DNA of 64,000 nucleotides from Ruegeria lacuscaerulensis (GCF_013031245.1 NZ_WPZL01000014.1:36117-100116); one strand, 5' to 3'; shown: positions 8,979-20,015, counted from the stretch's first letter. Notes: generated by a model not told the origin, from the sequence alone. Numbers and translations are program-made.

Positions 8979-9910
8979 GCGCTCAGGTCCTTCTTCAAGT
9001 CATTCTGCCGGGCCGGGCGCAGGATATGCGCTGCGACGCCAACGGCGATCATCTGCGGGTGTTTGCCCAGCGACGGGTCGCCAATTGGGCAGGTGATCCG
9101 GCTAATCCGTTCGGGCGGATGCCCGAGGGCCGCCAGCCGCGACCGGAATCGCGCCCATTTCGTAGCCGAGCCGATCAGCCCCGCAAAGCGAAAATCGTGC
9201 GAAAGCAGCCTGTTGCACAGTTCCAGATCCAGATTGTGTGAATAAGTCAGCACCAGATGCTCGGCATCGTTTGGCGCATGGCGTACCAGTTCGGCCGGTT
9301 TGGCGGCTGGCACGACGGTCACACCGTTTGGCACCGTGTCCGGGAATCGCTCGGGCCCGGTGTCGACCCAGGTGATCGCCAGATCAGGCAAGGGCGACAG
9401 CACATCGACCAGAGCTCGACCCACATGCCCAGCCCCCCAGATCCACAGATTGCGGGCGGGTTGGTGAACCGGCTCGACCATCCAGCCATCAACCAGTTGG
9501 GAATCTGGTTCAACGCCTTGACCGCGCGCCTGCGCCAGCAGGCGCTTGACCGACAGGGGCATTTCGCTCTTGGAAACCGGGCGGGCGATTATCTTATCGT
9601 CCAGCCTGTCCACTGCATCCAGGTCATAGACCTCGCTGAACAATGTCACCGCGCCGCCGCAGCACTGACCAAGATCGGGGCCAAGGGCGTGTTGTGTCAG
9701 GCGCGACGGTGCCGTTTGAGTTCTTGCAGCCTCGGTCGCCTGAAATTCCAGCGTACCGCCACCAATGGTACCGGATTGCCCATCCTCCCAAACAAGCATA
9801 GCAGCACCAATTTCGCGGGGGGACGATCCCTTGATCCCGGCGATAACCACCCGGACCACTTTTCCGTGGGTTTTGACCGCCTCCCTCAAAGCCTCCCGAT
9901 CAAATCCCAT
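8975..9910 (-). CDS. xdhC: xanthine dehydrogenase accessory protein XdhC
   Basis: 311 residues from ATG 9910, which has an excellent SD (aaggagg) and shares one base with the xdhB stop (TGATG). N-terminal XdhC/CoxI domain: AVKTHGKVVRVVIAGIKGSS followed by PREIGAAMLV and GTIGGGTLEF. C-terminal Rossmann-like domain: NLWIWGAGHVGRALVDVLSP and GLIGSATKWARFR. XdhC binds molybdenum cofactor, helps sulfurate it and inserts it into XdhB in the cytoplasm. The order xdhA-xdhB-xdhC is that of Rhodobacter capsulatus. Confidence 0.93.
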   Translation of the reverse strand: MGFDREALREAVKTHGKVVRVVIAGIKGSSPREIGAAMLVWEDGQSGTIGGGTLEFQATEAARTQTAPSRLTQHALGPDLGQCCGGAVTLFSEVYDLDAVDRLDDKIIARPVSKSEMPLSVKRLLAQARGQGVEPDSQLVDGWMVEPVHQPARNLWIWGAGHVGRALVDVLSPLPDLAITWVDTGPERFPDTVPNGVTVVPAAKPAELVRHAPNDAEHLVLTYSHNLDLELCNRLLSHDFRFAGLIGSATKWARFRSRLAALGHPPERISRITCPIGDPSLGKHPQMIAVGVAAHILRPARQNDLKKDLSA

Positions 9911-12324
9911 CAGGTACCTCCTTTTACCCTTTGGATACCGCGCCAAACTTCCTCGGCTGTGGCTGGGGCATCCAATGCCGGATAGCTGTCCCCGCAGGCC
10001 GCCACCGCGTTCGACAAGGCCAGCCAGGCTGAAATACCCAGCATGAATGGCGGCTCTCCGACTGCTTTCGAGCGGTAGATCGTGTCTTCACGGTTTGCGC
10101 CATCCCAGAGAGCCACGTTGAAGATGTCGGGCCGATCCGAGCAGGCAGGGATTTTGTAGGTCGACGGCGCGTGGGTTTGCAGGTTGCCCTTGCCGTCCCA
10201 GACCAGTTCCTCGGTTGTCAGCCAGCCTGCACCCTGGACATAGCCGCCTTCGACCTGTCCGATGTCCAGCGCCGGGTTCAGTGACGCGCCTGCGTCATGC
10301 AGGATGTCCGTACGAAGGATGCGGTTTTCACCAGTCAGCGTGTCGACTGCGACCTCGGTAATCGACGCGCCATAGGCGAAGTAAAAGAACGGGCGACCGC
10401 GGCCTTTGATCCGGTCCCACTCGATCTTGGGAGTCTTGTAGAACCCAGTTGCCGACAGGCTGACGCGCCCCTGATAGGTCAGCGCTGCGGCCTCGGCAAA
10501 GCTGTATCGCTCTTCGCCAACCGAAACATGGCCATTAGAAAAAGTCACAGTGGACGGATCTGCCTGATGCCGTTGGGCCAGATAATCGGCCATCCGGGCG
10601 CGGATCGTATCGCACGCCGCCTTGACCGCCATGCCGTTCAGGTCACTGCCCGAGGACGCCGCCGTCGCCGACGTGTTCGGCACCTTCGCAGTATCGGTGG
10701 CGGTGATCTTTACCATCTCGGGCGGTATGCCAAAGCGCGAAGCTGCCACCTGGGCCACTTTCTGGAACAGGCCCTGGCCCATCTCGGTGCCGCCATGGTT
10801 CAGGTGGACCGAGCCGTCCTGATACACATGCACCAGCGCACCCGCCTGGTTGAGATGCGTCAGCGTAAAGGAAATGCCGAATTTGACCGGAGAGAATGCG
10901 ATACCCTTCTTGATGACGGAATTCTCAGCGTTCCACTTCTCGATGGCTGCTTTGCGGGACGCATAGTCGCTGGACTTGAGCAACGTTTCTGTCATTCCAT
11001 GCAGTTCGAAATCGGTGACTTCCATACCGTAGGGCGTAGTGTTGCCGTCAGCAGGGACCGGTCGGACGGGCGGGGCGGTTTTCACCTGTTCAACCCTTCC
11101 GGGGCTTGTCAGCTCTTCATGTGGATCGACATGGCCCAGCGGGCGCTCGGGCAGGTGGGGGATGTTCATAACCGGCGTATGGGCAGGTTCGTAATAGTTG
11201 CGGCGCCGCAGTTCGACGGGGTCCAGGCCCAGCTCATACGCCGCGTGATCCATCACCCGTTCAATAGCAATCATACCTTGCGGACCACCGAATCCGCGAT
11301 AGGCGGTGGCAGACTGGGTATTGGTCTTCAGCCGGTGGCTTTCGATCCGGGCGTTCGGCAGCAGATAGGCGTTATCCGAATGCAGCATCGCACGGTCCGC
11401 GACGGGCAGGGACAGGTCCTGCGCCCAACCACAAATGGCGTATTGCAGGAAGGAAACGCCCTGAATATGGCCATGCACATCAAATCCGGCGCGGTAGGAA
11501 ATCCGGAACGCGTGGCGCTTGCCGGTAATAGTCATGTCATCATCGCGGTCATAGCGCATCTTGCAGGCCTTGCCGGTCGCGCGGGCCGCTATGGCGCAAG
11601 CGACAGCCAGCGCGTTGCCCTGACTTTCCTTGCCGCCGAACCCTCCACCCATGCGGCGGGTTTCAACCCGGACAGCGTGCATCGGAACGCCCAGAGCGTC
11701 CGCGACTTTGTGCTGAATCTCTGTCGGGTGCTGGGTCGAGGAATGCACCAGCATGTCCACGCCTTCATTGGGCACGGCCAGCGCGGCCTGGCCCTCCAGA
11801 TAGAAATGTTCCTGCCCGCCAAGTTCGAACCCGCCTTCGATGACATGGGCGGACCCGGCGATAGCGGTATCCACATCGCCTTTTGCGTAGATGCGTGGGC
11901 CTTCCTCAAACCGGCTGTCTGCCGCCAGAGCTTCTTCGATCGTAAGGATCGGAGTTTCTTCGGCGTAGTCGACCTTGCCCAGTCGCGCCGCCTTTCGGGC
12001 TGCCAGATGGCTGGTAGCGACTACCAGGAATACTGGCTGGCCAATATAGTGAATGGTTCCGTCCGATAACAATGGTTCGTCATGGATCGATGGTGATACG
12101 TCGTTGGCGAAAGGCAGGTCATCGGCGGTCATCACCATAACGACCCCTTCGGCGGCTTTCACCGCGGACAGGTCCATCGCCGTGATCTTGCCCTTGGCAA
12201 TCGGGCTGAGGCCGAAAGCCAGATGTAACGACCCTTTGGGCGTCGGGATGTCGTCCACGTAGCGGGCGGTGCCGGACACATGCAAGGGTGCTGCGTCATG
12301 GGGGAGGGGATTGGTTACACTCAT
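9910..12324 (-). CDS. xdhB: xanthine dehydrogenase, molybdopterin-binding subunit XdhB
   Basis: 804 residues, close to the usual length. It begins with the aldehyde-oxidase/xanthine-dehydrogenase a/b hammerhead domain ([20 protein letters not shown]). Moco-binding motifs follow: [41 protein letters not shown] with the substrate Arg, [14 protein letters not shown], and near the C-terminus [10 protein letters not shown] containing the catalytic Glu. It hydroxylates hypoxanthine and xanthine to urate, passing electrons to the Fe-S/FAD subunit XdhA. Its start overlaps the xdhA stop by 4 nt (ATGA). Confidence 0.96.
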   Translation of the reverse strand: MSVTNPLPHDAAPLHVSGTARYVDDIPTPKGSLHLAFGLSPIAKGKITAMDLSAVKAAEGVVMVMTADDLPFANDVSPSIHDEPLLSDGTIHYIGQPVFLVVATSHLAARKAARLGKVDYAEETPILTIEEALAADSRFEEGPRIYAKGDVDTAIAGSAHVIEGGFELGGQEHFYLEGQAALAVPNEGVDMLVHSSTQHPTEIQHKVADALGVPMHAVRVETRRMGGGFGGKESQGNALAVACAIAARATGKACKMRYDRDDDMTITGKRHAFRISYRAGFDVHGHIQGVSFLQYAICGWAQDLSLPVADRAMLHSDNAYLLPNARIESHRLKTNTQSATAYRGFGGPQGMIAIERVMDHAAYELGLDPVELRRRNYYEPAHTPVMNIPHLPERPLGHVDPHEELTSPGRVEQVKTAPPVRPVPADGNTTPYGMEVTDFELHGMTETLLKSSDYASRKAAIEKWNAENSVIKKGIAFSPVKFGISFTLTHLNQAGALVHVYQDGSVHLNHGGTEMGQGLFQKVAQVAASRFGIPPEMVKITATDTAKVPNTSATAASSGSDLNGMAVKAACDTIRARMADYLAQRHQADPSTVTFSNGHVSVGEERYSFAEAAALTYQGRVSLSATGFYKTPKIEWDRIKGRGRPFFYFAYGASITEVAVDTLTGENRILRTDILHDAGASLNPALDIGQVEGGYVQGAGWLTTEELVWDGKGNLQTHAPSTYKIPACSDRPDIFNVALWDGANREDTIYRSKAVGEPPFMLGISAWLALSNAVAACGDSYPALDAPATAEEVWRGIQRVKGGT

Positions 12325-13682
12325 GCCGACACCTCCAGAACGTTTGTCGTTTCGCCCTGATCCTCAAGGAAGTACCGCTCGAGCATCGCCTTGGCGGTCT
12401 CCAGACGGTAGGTGGCCGAGGCGCGCATGTCCGTTAGTGGCGTGAAATCCTTGGCAAAAGATGGCAGCGCGGCTTGAATGGTTTCGTGCGTCCACGGCTT
12501 GCCGATCAGTGCGGCCTCGACGTTGGTTGCTCGTTTCGGAATGGCGGCCATGCCTCCAAAGGCGATGCGCGCCTGCGTGACAGTGCCGTCCGAAACGGTA
12601 ATGTAGAAACACCCGCAGACGGCCGAAATATCCTGATCGAACCGTTTGCTGAGCTTGTAGGTTTTCAGACGATCTGTCTGACGCGGGAAACTGACCGCTT
12701 CGACGAACTCGCCGGGGGCACGGTCTTGCTTGCCATAGTCGATGAAGAAATCTTCCAGCGGGATCGACCGGCGCGCGTCACCCTTGCGCAGATGCAATGT
12801 CGCGCCCAATGCAATCAGCGCGGGCGGATTATCCCCGATGGGTGAGCCATTGGCGATGTTTCCGCCGACGGTGGCCGCGTGGCGCACCTGAACGCTGGCG
12901 TAACGGCGGATCATCTCGGCATAGGAGGGGTGAAGCCCGGCCAATGCCCCACCCATGCGGTTCATGTCGACCATGGCGCCGAAACGGATTTCGTCATCGG
13001 TGATGGCGATCTCTTTCAAATCGTCGCAACGGTTGAGGAAAATCACCGGGTCCAGATCGCGCAGCTGCTTGGTGACCCAGAGGCCCACATCGGTTGCGCC
13101 TGCGACCAGCGTGGCATCCGGGCGCTTTGCGTAGACTGCGGCCAATTCGTCGGATGAGCCGGGCAGCATCGACGACGTGGCCTGTGGGGCGACCGGCTTG
13201 TCCTTGACCCATACGGGTACGGGATGCTCCTCGGCCGCTTTCGCCGCTCGGATGATCGGCGCGTAACCTGTGCATCGGCACAGGTTCCCCGCAAGCTGTG
13301 TGTCGTGATCCGTCGCGCCATTGGTGTGGCTTGCAACCATCGACATAACAAACCCGGGTGTGCAGAAACCGCATTGTGAACCATGCAGGTCTACCATCGC
13401 CTGCTGTGCCGGATGGGCCTCTCCGTTCGGACCGCTCGCACCTTCGACAGTGCGCACCGCTTTGCCGTGCAGTTGAGGCAGGAACAGGATGCAGGAATTC
13501 AGAGCTTTAGCGCCGCCCTCGTCCGTCACCATAACGGTGCAGGCCCCGCAGTCGCCTTCGTTGCAGCCTTCTTTGGTGCCGGTCAGGCCGCGATCCTCGC
13601 GTAGCCAATCCAGCAGGGTTGCGGTTGGATCGACATCCGACAACTCCACTGTCTCTCCATTCAGAAGAAACGTGATATTCAT
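12321..13682 (-). CDS. xdhA: xanthine dehydrogenase, Fe-S/FAD subunit XdhA
   Basis: 453 residues from ATG 13682 ([14 protein letters not shown]), where the ferredoxin fold begins; longer in-frame starts up to 13820 add 46 non-conserved residues. Two [2Fe-2S] sites are present: [13 protein letters not shown] and [11 protein letters not shown] with [11 protein letters not shown]. The C-terminal half is the FAD-binding domain ([15 protein letters not shown], then [17 protein letters not shown]) and the CO-dehydrogenase flavoprotein C-terminal domain. It takes electrons from the Mo site and reduces NAD+. First gene of a seven-gene minus-strand operon. Confidence 0.95.
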   Translation of the reverse strand: MNITFLLNGETVELSDVDPTATLLDWLREDRGLTGTKEGCNEGDCGACTVMVTDEGGAKALNSCILFLPQLHGKAVRTVEGASGPNGEAHPAQQAMVDLHGSQCGFCTPGFVMSMVASHTNGATDHDTQLAGNLCRCTGYAPIIRAAKAAEEHPVPVWVKDKPVAPQATSSMLPGSSDELAAVYAKRPDATLVAGATDVGLWVTKQLRDLDPVIFLNRCDDLKEIAITDDEIRFGAMVDMNRMGGALAGLHPSYAEMIRRYASVQVRHAATVGGNIANGSPIGDNPPALIALGATLHLRKGDARRSIPLEDFFIDYGKQDRAPGEFVEAVSFPRQTDRLKTYKLSKRFDQDISAVCGCFYITVSDGTVTQARIAFGGMAAIPKRATNVEAALIGKPWTHETIQAALPSFAKDFTPLTDMRASATYRLETAKAMLERYFLEDQGETTNVLEVSA

Positions 13683-14026
13683 ACGAGAAACCCGTCGCCT
13701 TACCTGGTTTCGCCCTGTGGTGCCCTCCTTCGATGCGACGTAGAAAGAGAAGCGGGCCGGTGGCTTACCATCAGATGTTAGAAACAGCATGCGTGATCTG
13801 GCAAGAAAAACTGCCTGCATGATGTATCATTACGCCTCGACGGCAGTTGATTATTGCACAAGTTTAGTGGCCAGTCGGTTGAAACCAAAGCGTTTTCTGT
13901 TCCAAGCGATTCAAGCCTGCCGAAGCACCTTCTAAAAAAACCGAATAATCATGGCAGGTTTTTAAAGCGTTTCGAAGCTGCGGTTACCGCTTTTGCCGCG
14001 CCGCTGGCTGGGATAGCGTAGGCGTT
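13683..14026. promoter_or_regulatory. divergent promoter region xdhA / dnaE
   Basis: 344 nt without a gene. An inverted repeat AACTGCC (13809-13815) / GGCAGTT (13842-13848) spans 40 nt upstream of xdhA and could be an operator, or chance. The stretch 13850-13990 is AT-richer than its surroundings, as expected of promoters. I could not fix -35/-10 boxes with confidence for either gene. Confidence 0.4.
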
Positions 14027-17000
14027 ATGAGCAGTACTCCTCGATTCATTCATCTCCGCGTTCACACTGAATATTCCCTGCTGGAAGGCGCCGTGCGGCT
14101 GAAAAAGCTGCCGGGTCTGTGCGAGAAGATGCGGATGCCCGCCGTCGCGGTCACAGATACCAACAGCATGTTCTCGGCTCTGGAGTTTTCGGTCACCGCT
14201 AGCGGGACTGGGGTACAGCCGATCATGGGCTGTCAGGTCGATCTGACCTACGTTCAGGCGCAACCGGGTGAAAAGCCCAAACTGCCTGCGCCGCTGGTGC
14301 TGTTGGCGCAGTCCGAGGTCGGTTACGAAAACCTGATGAAGCTCAGCTCTTGCCTATATGTGGACAAAGGCGGGCAACTACCGCAAGTGACGCTGGAGGA
14401 ACTTTCTGAACGGTCGGATGGTCTGATTTGTCTGTCTGGCGGTCCGGATGGGCCTGTGGGTCGATTGCTGCAACTAGGTCAGCGCCCGGTTGCCGAGGCC
14501 TTGGTGGATCGGCTGGCCGCGATGTTCCCGGATCGCCTCTATATCGAACTTCAGCGCCATCCCGGCGAGGGTGGGCAGCCTGAGGCTGAACGCCTGACTG
14601 AGCGTGGCCATGTCGAGATGGCTTATGCCAGGAATCTGCCGCTGGTGGCCACCAACGACGTCTATTTCCCGACCTCGGACATGTACGAGGCGCATGATGC
14701 ACTGATCTGTATTGCCGAGGGCGCCTATGTCGACCAGCAGGACGGCCGCCGCCGTCTGACTGCGCAGCACTATTTCAAGTCGCAGCAGGAAATGGTCACT
14801 CTGTTTGCAGACTTGCCCGAGGCCATCGAGAACACGGTCGAGATTGCCAAACGCTGCGCCTTCATGGCCTATCGTCGCGATCCGATCCTGCCCAAATTCG
14901 CCGATGACGAGGTTGCCGAATTGCGCCGGATTGCAAATGAAGGCTTGCAGAAACGTCTGGCGGTTATCCCACATGCGGTGACGCCTGAGGAGTACCAGGA
15001 ACGGCTGGATTTCGAACTGGGCATCATCGAAGGCATGGGGTTTCCCGGTTACTTCCTGATCGTTGCGGACTTTATCCAATGGGCCAAGGATCACGACATT
15101 CCGGTGGGGCCGGGACGGGGCTCGGGTGCGGGGTCTCTGGTGGCCTACGCGCTGACGATCACCGACCTTGACCCGCTGCGTTATTCGCTGCTGTTCGAGC
15201 GGTTTCTGAACCCCGAACGGGTTTCAATGCCCGATTTCGACATCGACTTCTGCATGGATCGCCGCGAAGAAGTGATCCGCTACGTGCAGCAGAAATACGG
15301 GCGCGACAAGGTGGGGCAAATCATCACCTTTGGTGCTTTGCTGTCGAAGGCCGCCGTGCGCGATATCGGGCGGGTGCTGCAAATGCCCTATGGGCAGGTG
15401 GACCGTCTGTCCAAGATGATCCCTGTTGAGGGTGTGAAACCTGTCTCCATTGAAAAGGCACTGAAAGACGAGCCCCGACTGCGCGAAGAGGCGCGCAGCG
15501 AAGAGGTGGTGGATCGTCTGCTCACCTACGGCCAGCAGGTCGAAGGGCTGCTGCGCAACGCCTCGACCCACGCGGCGGGCGTGGTGATTGGGGATCGCCC
15601 GCTGGACGCGCTGGTGCCGCTCTATCAGGACCCTCGGTCCGACATGCCTGCGACCCAGTTCAACATGAAATGGGTGGAACAGGCCGGGCTGGTGAAGTTC
15701 GACTTTCTGGGCCTGAAGACGCTGACCGTGATCCAGAACGCGATGGATCTGATCTTCAAATCCGGGCGTCCCCTGCATGTCGCGGCCGATGGTACAGAAC
15801 TATATGAACCCGCGGACGGGGCCGAAAACCAGATCAACGCGATCCCGCTGGATGACGAGGCGACGTATAAGCTCTATTCGGCGGCCAAGACGGTAGCGGT
15901 ATTCCAGGTGGAATCCTCGGGCATGATGGACGCGCTCAAGCGCATGAAGCCGACGTGCATCGAGGATATCGTGGCCCTTGTGGCGCTTTACCGTCCCGGT
16001 CCGATGGAGAACATTCCGACTTATTGCGAGGTCAAGAACGGGCTGCGCAAGATTGAATCCGTCCATCCCCTGATCGACCACATCCTTGAGGAAACCCAAG
16101 GTATCATCGTCTATCAGGAACAGGTGATGCAGATCGCGCAGGTGATGGCGGGATATAGCCTTGGTGGCGCCGACCTGCTGCGCCGCGCGATGGGTAAAAA
16201 GATCAAAGAGGCAATGGACGCCGAACGCCCGAAATTCGAGAAAGGCGCGGGTGAGAATGGCGTGGATGCTAAGAAGGCCAGTGAAGTCTTCGACCTGCTG
16301 GAGAAATTCGCCAACTACGGCTTCAACAAATCCCACGCCGCCGCCTATGCGGTGGTGAGCTATCAGACCGGTTGGCTGAAGGCGAACCACCCGGTCGAGT
16401 TCATGGCTGGCGTCATGAATTGCGATATTCACCTGACAGACAAGTTGGCGGTCTATTTCGAGGAGGTTCGCAAGGGACTTGAGCTGCCCTATGTGCCGCC
16501 GTGTGTGAACCGTTCGCTGGCGACGTTCGACGTGGTGAACGGTGAGTTGGTCTATGCGCTGGGCGCGCTCAAGAATGTGGGTGCCGAGGCGATGAATCTG
16601 GTCGTAGAAGGGCGGGGCGACAAGCCGTTCGTGAACCTGTTCGACTTCGCGCGTCGGGTCGATCTGAAGAAGGTTGGCAAACGCCCGTTGGAAATGCTGG
16701 CACGAGCCGGGGCGTTCGACCAGTTGGACAAGAACCGTCGCCGCGTGTTCGAAAGCCTGGATCCGTTGGTGCAATATTCGGCAGCGATCCATGATCAGAA
16801 GAACTCGAACCAGGTGTCGCTGTTTGGTGAGGCTGGGGACGATCTGCCGGAACCCCGCTTGTCGACGACGCCGGACTGGCTGCCGGCCGAGCGCCTGAGT
16901 GAAGAATTCAAGGCCATCGGCTTTTATCTCTCCGGCCATCCTTTGGACGACTACATGCCCGCGCTGAAGCGCAAGCAGGTTCTGACGCTGGACGAGGTGA

Positions 17001-17527
17001 TGGAGAAGGCGCGCTCTGGTCCATTGATCGCCAAGATGGCCGGTGTTGTCGCCGGACGACAGGAACGCAAATCCGCGCGCGGCAATCGTTTTGCCTTTGC
17101 CCAACTCTCGGATCCAACCGGGGCTTATGAGGTCACGCTGTTCTCGGAAACGCTGGAGAAATCGCGCGAGTTCCTGGAAACCGGAGCCCAGGTGGTTCTG
17201 ACCGCCGAAGCGACGATGGAATCCGACCAACTCAAACTGTTGGGTCGGTCTGTTGGGCCGGTGGATTCTGTCGTGGCCGAGGCCGGTGCAACCGGCTTGC
17301 GTATCTTCGTGGACGAACCACAGGTATTGCCTACTGTTGCCAAAGTCCTGGAAGACGCCGCCGGCGTGGCCAAGGGCGCGTCTAAGGGCCCGATCCACTT
17401 GTGCCTGCTTGATCCGAGTCTACCGGGTGACGTGGAAATGGATCTGGGGCAGGATTTCCCGATCAACCCTCAGATCAAAGGGGCGATCAAATCGCTGGAT
17501 GGGGTGATGTCGGTCGAGGAAATCTGA
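14027..17527 (+). CDS. dnaE: DNA polymerase III alpha subunit
   Basis: 1166 residues, full length for DnaE1. The N-terminal PHP domain starts FIHLRVHTEYSLLEGAV and continues AVTDTNSMFSALEF. The polymerase domain has GPGRGSGAGSLVAYAL and the catalytic aspartates in MPDFDIDFCMDRREEVI near residue 402, plus SGMMDALKRMKP and the helix-hairpin-helix region AMGKKIKEAMD. The C-terminus has the OB domain (GVVAGRQERKSARGNRFAFAQL). It is the replicative polymerase catalytic subunit. It stands alone, transcribed away from the xdh operon. Some DnaE proteins keep PHP metal ligands; here several usual His positions are changed, so PHP nuclease activity is doubtful. Confidence 0.97.
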   Translation: MSSTPRFIHLRVHTEYSLLEGAVRLKKLPGLCEKMRMPAVAVTDTNSMFSALEFSVTASGTGVQPIMGCQVDLTYVQAQPGEKPKLPAPLVLLAQSEVGYENLMKLSSCLYVDKGGQLPQVTLEELSERSDGLICLSGGPDGPVGRLLQLGQRPVAEALVDRLAAMFPDRLYIELQRHPGEGGQPEAERLTERGHVEMAYARNLPLVATNDVYFPTSDMYEAHDALICIAEGAYVDQQDGRRRLTAQHYFKSQQEMVTLFADLPEAIENTVEIAKRCAFMAYRRDPILPKFADDEVAELRRIANEGLQKRLAVIPHAVTPEEYQERLDFELGIIEGMGFPGYFLIVADFIQWAKDHDIPVGPGRGSGAGSLVAYALTITDLDPLRYSLLFERFLNPERVSMPDFDIDFCMDRREEVIRYVQQKYGRDKVGQIITFGALLSKAAVRDIGRVLQMPYGQVDRLSKMIPVEGVKPVSIEKALKDEPRLREEARSEEVVDRLLTYGQQVEGLLRNASTHAAGVVIGDRPLDALVPLYQDPRSDMPATQFNMKWVEQAGLVKFDFLGLKTLTVIQNAMDLIFKSGRPLHVAADGTELYEPADGAENQINAIPLDDEATYKLYSAAKTVAVFQVESSGMMDALKRMKPTCIEDIVALVALYRPGPMENIPTYCEVKNGLRKIESVHPLIDHILEETQGIIVYQEQVMQIAQVMAGYSLGGADLLRRAMGKKIKEAMDAERPKFEKGAGENGVDAKKASEVFDLLEKFANYGFNKSHAAAYAVVSYQTGWLKANHPVEFMAGVMNCDIHLTDKLAVYFEEVRKGLELPYVPPCVNRSLATFDVVNGELVYALGALKNVGAEAMNLVVEGRGDKPFVNLFDFARRVDLKKVGKRPLEMLARAGAFDQLDKNRRRVFESLDPLVQYSAAIHDQKNSNQVSLFGEAGDDLPEPRLSTTPDWLPAERLSEEFKAIGFYLSGHPLDDYMPALKRKQVLTLDEVMEKARSGPLIAKMAGVVAGRQERKSARGNRFAFAQLSDPTGAYEVTLFSETLEKSREFLETGAQVVLTAEATMESDQLKLLGRSVGPVDSVVAEAGATGLRIFVDEPQVLPTVAKVLEDAAGVAKGASKGPIHLCLLDPSLPGDVEMDLGQDFPINPQIKGAIKSLDGVMSVEEI

Positions 17528-17610
17528 GCCACCGTTTTGTTGCCACACGGAAAATGCGGGGCTAGGCTTGAGACGTAACCTTTTGGGTCATGTCACAGGA
17601 GGGCTCCGAT

Positions 17611-17823
17611 ATGGCGATTTCAGGTATTGGATTCAGGGCATTCACTTTAGCCGCCGCCGCAACTCTGGCGATCGCGTCTGCAGGGCTGGCGGATGACAAA
17701 AAGAAGAAAAATACGATTGAGGGCGCTCTGATTGGTGCCGGTGTTGGTGCTTTGATCGGCGATGGTAAAGGTGCGGCAGCCGGTGCTGTGGCTGGTGCCA
17801 TTATCGGACATAACTGGAAGTGA
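17611..17823 (+). CDS. small exported glycine-zipper protein
   Basis: 70 residues from ATG 17611, with SD caggagg 10 nt upstream; an earlier in-frame ATG at 17590 lacks one. N-terminal signal peptide (AFTLAAAATLAIASAGLADD), then a Lys cluster, then a glycine-zipper helix ALIGAGVGALIGDGKGAAAG continued by AVAGAIIG, with Gly or Ala every fourth residue. Such proteins sit in or on the outer membrane or periplasm. It overlaps the next gene by 4 nt (GTGA), so the two are a translationally coupled pair. Function unknown. Confidence 0.75.
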   Translation: MAISGIGFRAFTLAAAATLAIASAGLADDKKKKNTIEGALIGAGVGALIGDGKGAAAGAVAGAIIGHNWK

Positions 17824-18197
17824 GTGCTATGCGTTTTGATAATCTCAGAGTTTTCACTTGTGCTGCGCTTCTGGTCGCGCCTGGGTTGGGGCAGGCTGAC
17901 GATGCAGCAGAACAGATGGTGCAGGATGCGCTGCCGGTGATGTACCACACCTGCGCTTCGGTCGTCGAAGAGGCTGATGGGGACGAAACCTACATTCATG
18001 CAGTCGTCGAAAAGATGACGGCCCTGTCGATCTATAATCGTCAGATCAACATCGAGGAGCACGCGACCTCGGACGAGGACAAGGCCGCACTGCGCGAGAC
18101 GTTTCTGTCTGCGCTGGCCGAAGGCTGCGCCGAGGATAAGGACGCTTTGTTGGGCGGAGTGGTCGACAATGCGGTGAAAACGACGCTGGGGTTGTAA
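17820..18197 (+). CDS. hypothetical secreted protein
   Basis: 125 residues from GTG 17820, or 122 from ATG 17829. A signal peptide is visible (LRVFTCAALLVAPGLGQADD). The mature part is small, acidic and helical, with two Cys (HTCASVVEEAD and EGCAEDKDALL) that may form a disulfide in the periplasm. No family recognised. Coupled to the glycine-zipper gene and convergent with slyX 2 nt away. Confidence 0.65.
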   Translation: MSAMRFDNLRVFTCAALLVAPGLGQADDAAEQMVQDALPVMYHTCASVVEEADGDETYIHAVVEKMTALSIYNRQINIEEHATSDEDKAALRETFLSALAEGCAEDKDALLGGVVDNAVKTTLGL

Positions 18198-18199
18198 CG

Positions 18200-18394
18200 T
18201 CAGTAGTGTGGTGGGCGTTCGTCGCCCAGCACGACCCCACCCGATCCTTCCTGCGCCCGTTCGGCCTCGCGTTGCAACAGCATTTCGACCCGGCGGGTCA
18301 GGCGGTCGATCTCGTCCTGCTGGCGGGTGACGACCGAATTCAACTCTTCAACCGTGCGGGTCAGATGGGCGATCTGTTCTTCCAGATGCTGCAT
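18200..18394 (-). CDS. slyX: SlyX family protein
   Basis: 64 residues: MQHLEEQIAHLTRTVEELNS, then VVTRQQDEIDRLTRRVEMLL and a C-terminal tail ending PPHY. The heptad coiled coil and the RPPHY/PPHY ending are diagnostic for SlyX. The role is unclear in the family. Convergent with the gene upstream; divergent from hisS with about 130 nt between them. Confidence 0.88.
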   Translation of the reverse strand: MQHLEEQIAHLTRTVEELNSVVTRQQDEIDRLTRRVEMLLQREAERAQEGSGGVVLGDERPPHY

Positions 18395-18524
18395 TGGGGG
18401 CTCCTGTCTCTGCGCCGGTCATAGCGAGCCTGTGACGCCAACACCAGAGAAAGCGCGCCTTGCCCCGGCACAGACCATGAGATAGACCGCGCGCGGAACA
18501 AGTATACTCCCAAGGACGCCCCAC

Positions 18525-20012
18525 ATGGCCAAGCCCAAGAAACAGCCCCGCCCCAAGGCCGTAACGCCAAAAGGGTTCCGCGACTATTTCGGCCAGGAAG
18601 TCACGCAGCGCACCGAGATGCTGCGGGCTATCGCGGACGTCTATCATCGGTACGGTTTCGACGCCCTGGAGAGCAGCGCGGTTGAAACCGTCGAGGCATT
18701 GGGCAAATTCCTGCCCGACGTGGATCGCCCGAACGAAGGCGTTTTTGCGTGGCAAGAGGTTGATGAGAACGACAAGGGCGACTGGATGGCCCTGCGTTAT
18801 GACCTGACCGCGCCTCTGGCTCGCGTGTATGCGCAGCACCGCAACGATCTGCCCACGCCTTACCGCCGCTACGCGATGGGCCCGGTCTGGCGCAACGAAA
18901 AGCCGGGGCCGGGTCGCTTTCGCCAATTCTATCAGTGTGATGCGGATACGGTGGGCACGGCTTCGATGGCCGCTGATGCCGAGATCTGCGCGATGCTGTC
19001 TGATACGCTTGAGACCGTCGGCATTCCTCGCGGTGACTATCTGGTGCGGGTGAACAACCGCAAGGTTTTGAACGGCGTGCTTGAGGCGATGGGCCTTGGA
19101 GAAGACGCCGCTGCCCGCGACAACGTTCTGCGCACCATCGACAAGTTCGACAAGGTAGGTGAACAGGGTGTGCGCGAGTTGCTGACAAAAGGCCGTCTGG
19201 ATGCCTCAGGCGCGTTCATCGACGGTGTGGGTCTCAGCGACGATCAGGCCGAGCCTGTGATTGCCTTCCTGACGTCCAAAGCCGCCGACACCGTCGGTAC
19301 GCTGGCCAACCTGCGCGCCGCTGTCGGCGACAGCAAGATCGGCGCGGACGGGATTGCCGAGATGGAACAGATTGGCGCGTTGCTGGATGCGGGTGGCTAC
19401 GGCGCGGACCGGATCGAGATCGACCCTTCTGTTGTGCGTGGTCTGGGGTACTACACCGGGCCGGTCTATGAGGCTGAACTGACCTTCGAGATTTTCGACG
19501 AGAAAGGCCGCAAGCGGCAGTTCGGGTCTGTCTCGGGCGGTGGGCGTTACGACGATCTGGTCAAACGGTTTACCGGACAGGAAGTGCCTGCGACCGGTAT
19601 TTCCATCGGCGTCGATCGGCTGCTGGCCGCTCTGCGCGAAAAGGGACGGATCGCCGCGCGGGCTACGGGACCCGTCGTTGTCACAGTCATGGATCGTGAT
19701 CGCATGGCCGATTATCAGGCGATGGTGGCAGAGCTGCGCAATGCGGGCATCCGGGCCGAAGTTTATCTGGGCAACCCCAAAAACTTCGGCAATCAGCTGA
19801 AATATGCGGATAAGCGGAACTCTCCGATTGCAGTGATCGAAGGCGGCGACGAAAAGGCCAACGGTATCGTGCAGATCAAGGACCTGATCCTTGGTGCGAA
19901 GATTGCCGAAAGCGCAACGCTGGAGGAGTGGAAAGAACGCCCCAGCCAGTTCGAAGTGCCGCGTGGCGATCTGGTCGCCAAGGTGCGTGAAATTCTGAAC
20001 AGTCAGGACTGA
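18525..20012 (+). CDS. hisS: histidine-tRNA ligase
   Basis: 495 residues. Class II synthetase motif 2 is [20 protein letters not shown] followed by [11 protein letters not shown]; the HisA motif is [13 protein letters not shown]; motif 3 is [15 protein letters not shown]; the C-terminal anticodon-binding domain includes [20 protein letters not shown]. It charges tRNA-His with histidine. It begins a hisS-hisZ-hisG cluster: hisZ starts 3 nt after the stop. Starts [20 protein letters not shown], where the basic leader precedes the usual P.G..D. Confidence 0.97.
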   Translation: MAKPKKQPRPKAVTPKGFRDYFGQEVTQRTEMLRAIADVYHRYGFDALESSAVETVEALGKFLPDVDRPNEGVFAWQEVDENDKGDWMALRYDLTAPLARVYAQHRNDLPTPYRRYAMGPVWRNEKPGPGRFRQFYQCDADTVGTASMAADAEICAMLSDTLETVGIPRGDYLVRVNNRKVLNGVLEAMGLGEDAAARDNVLRTIDKFDKVGEQGVRELLTKGRLDASGAFIDGVGLSDDQAEPVIAFLTSKAADTVGTLANLRAAVGDSKIGADGIAEMEQIGALLDAGGYGADRIEIDPSVVRGLGYYTGPVYEAELTFEIFDEKGRKRQFGSVSGGGRYDDLVKRFTGQEVPATGISIGVDRLLAALREKGRIAARATGPVVVTVMDRDRMADYQAMVAELRNAGIRAEVYLGNPKNFGNQLKYADKRNSPIAVIEGGDEKANGIVQIKDLILGAKIAESATLEEWKERPSQFEVPRGDLVAKVREILNSQD

Positions 20013-20015
20013 CCC

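Noticed and set aside
10297..12069. 590-codon open frame antisense to xdhB
   Set aside because: Shadow of xdhB; no recognisable domain.
15800..17398. 532-codon open frame antisense to dnaE
   Set aside because: It lies fully opposite dnaE, has no family resemblance, and follows from the GC-rich codon bias.
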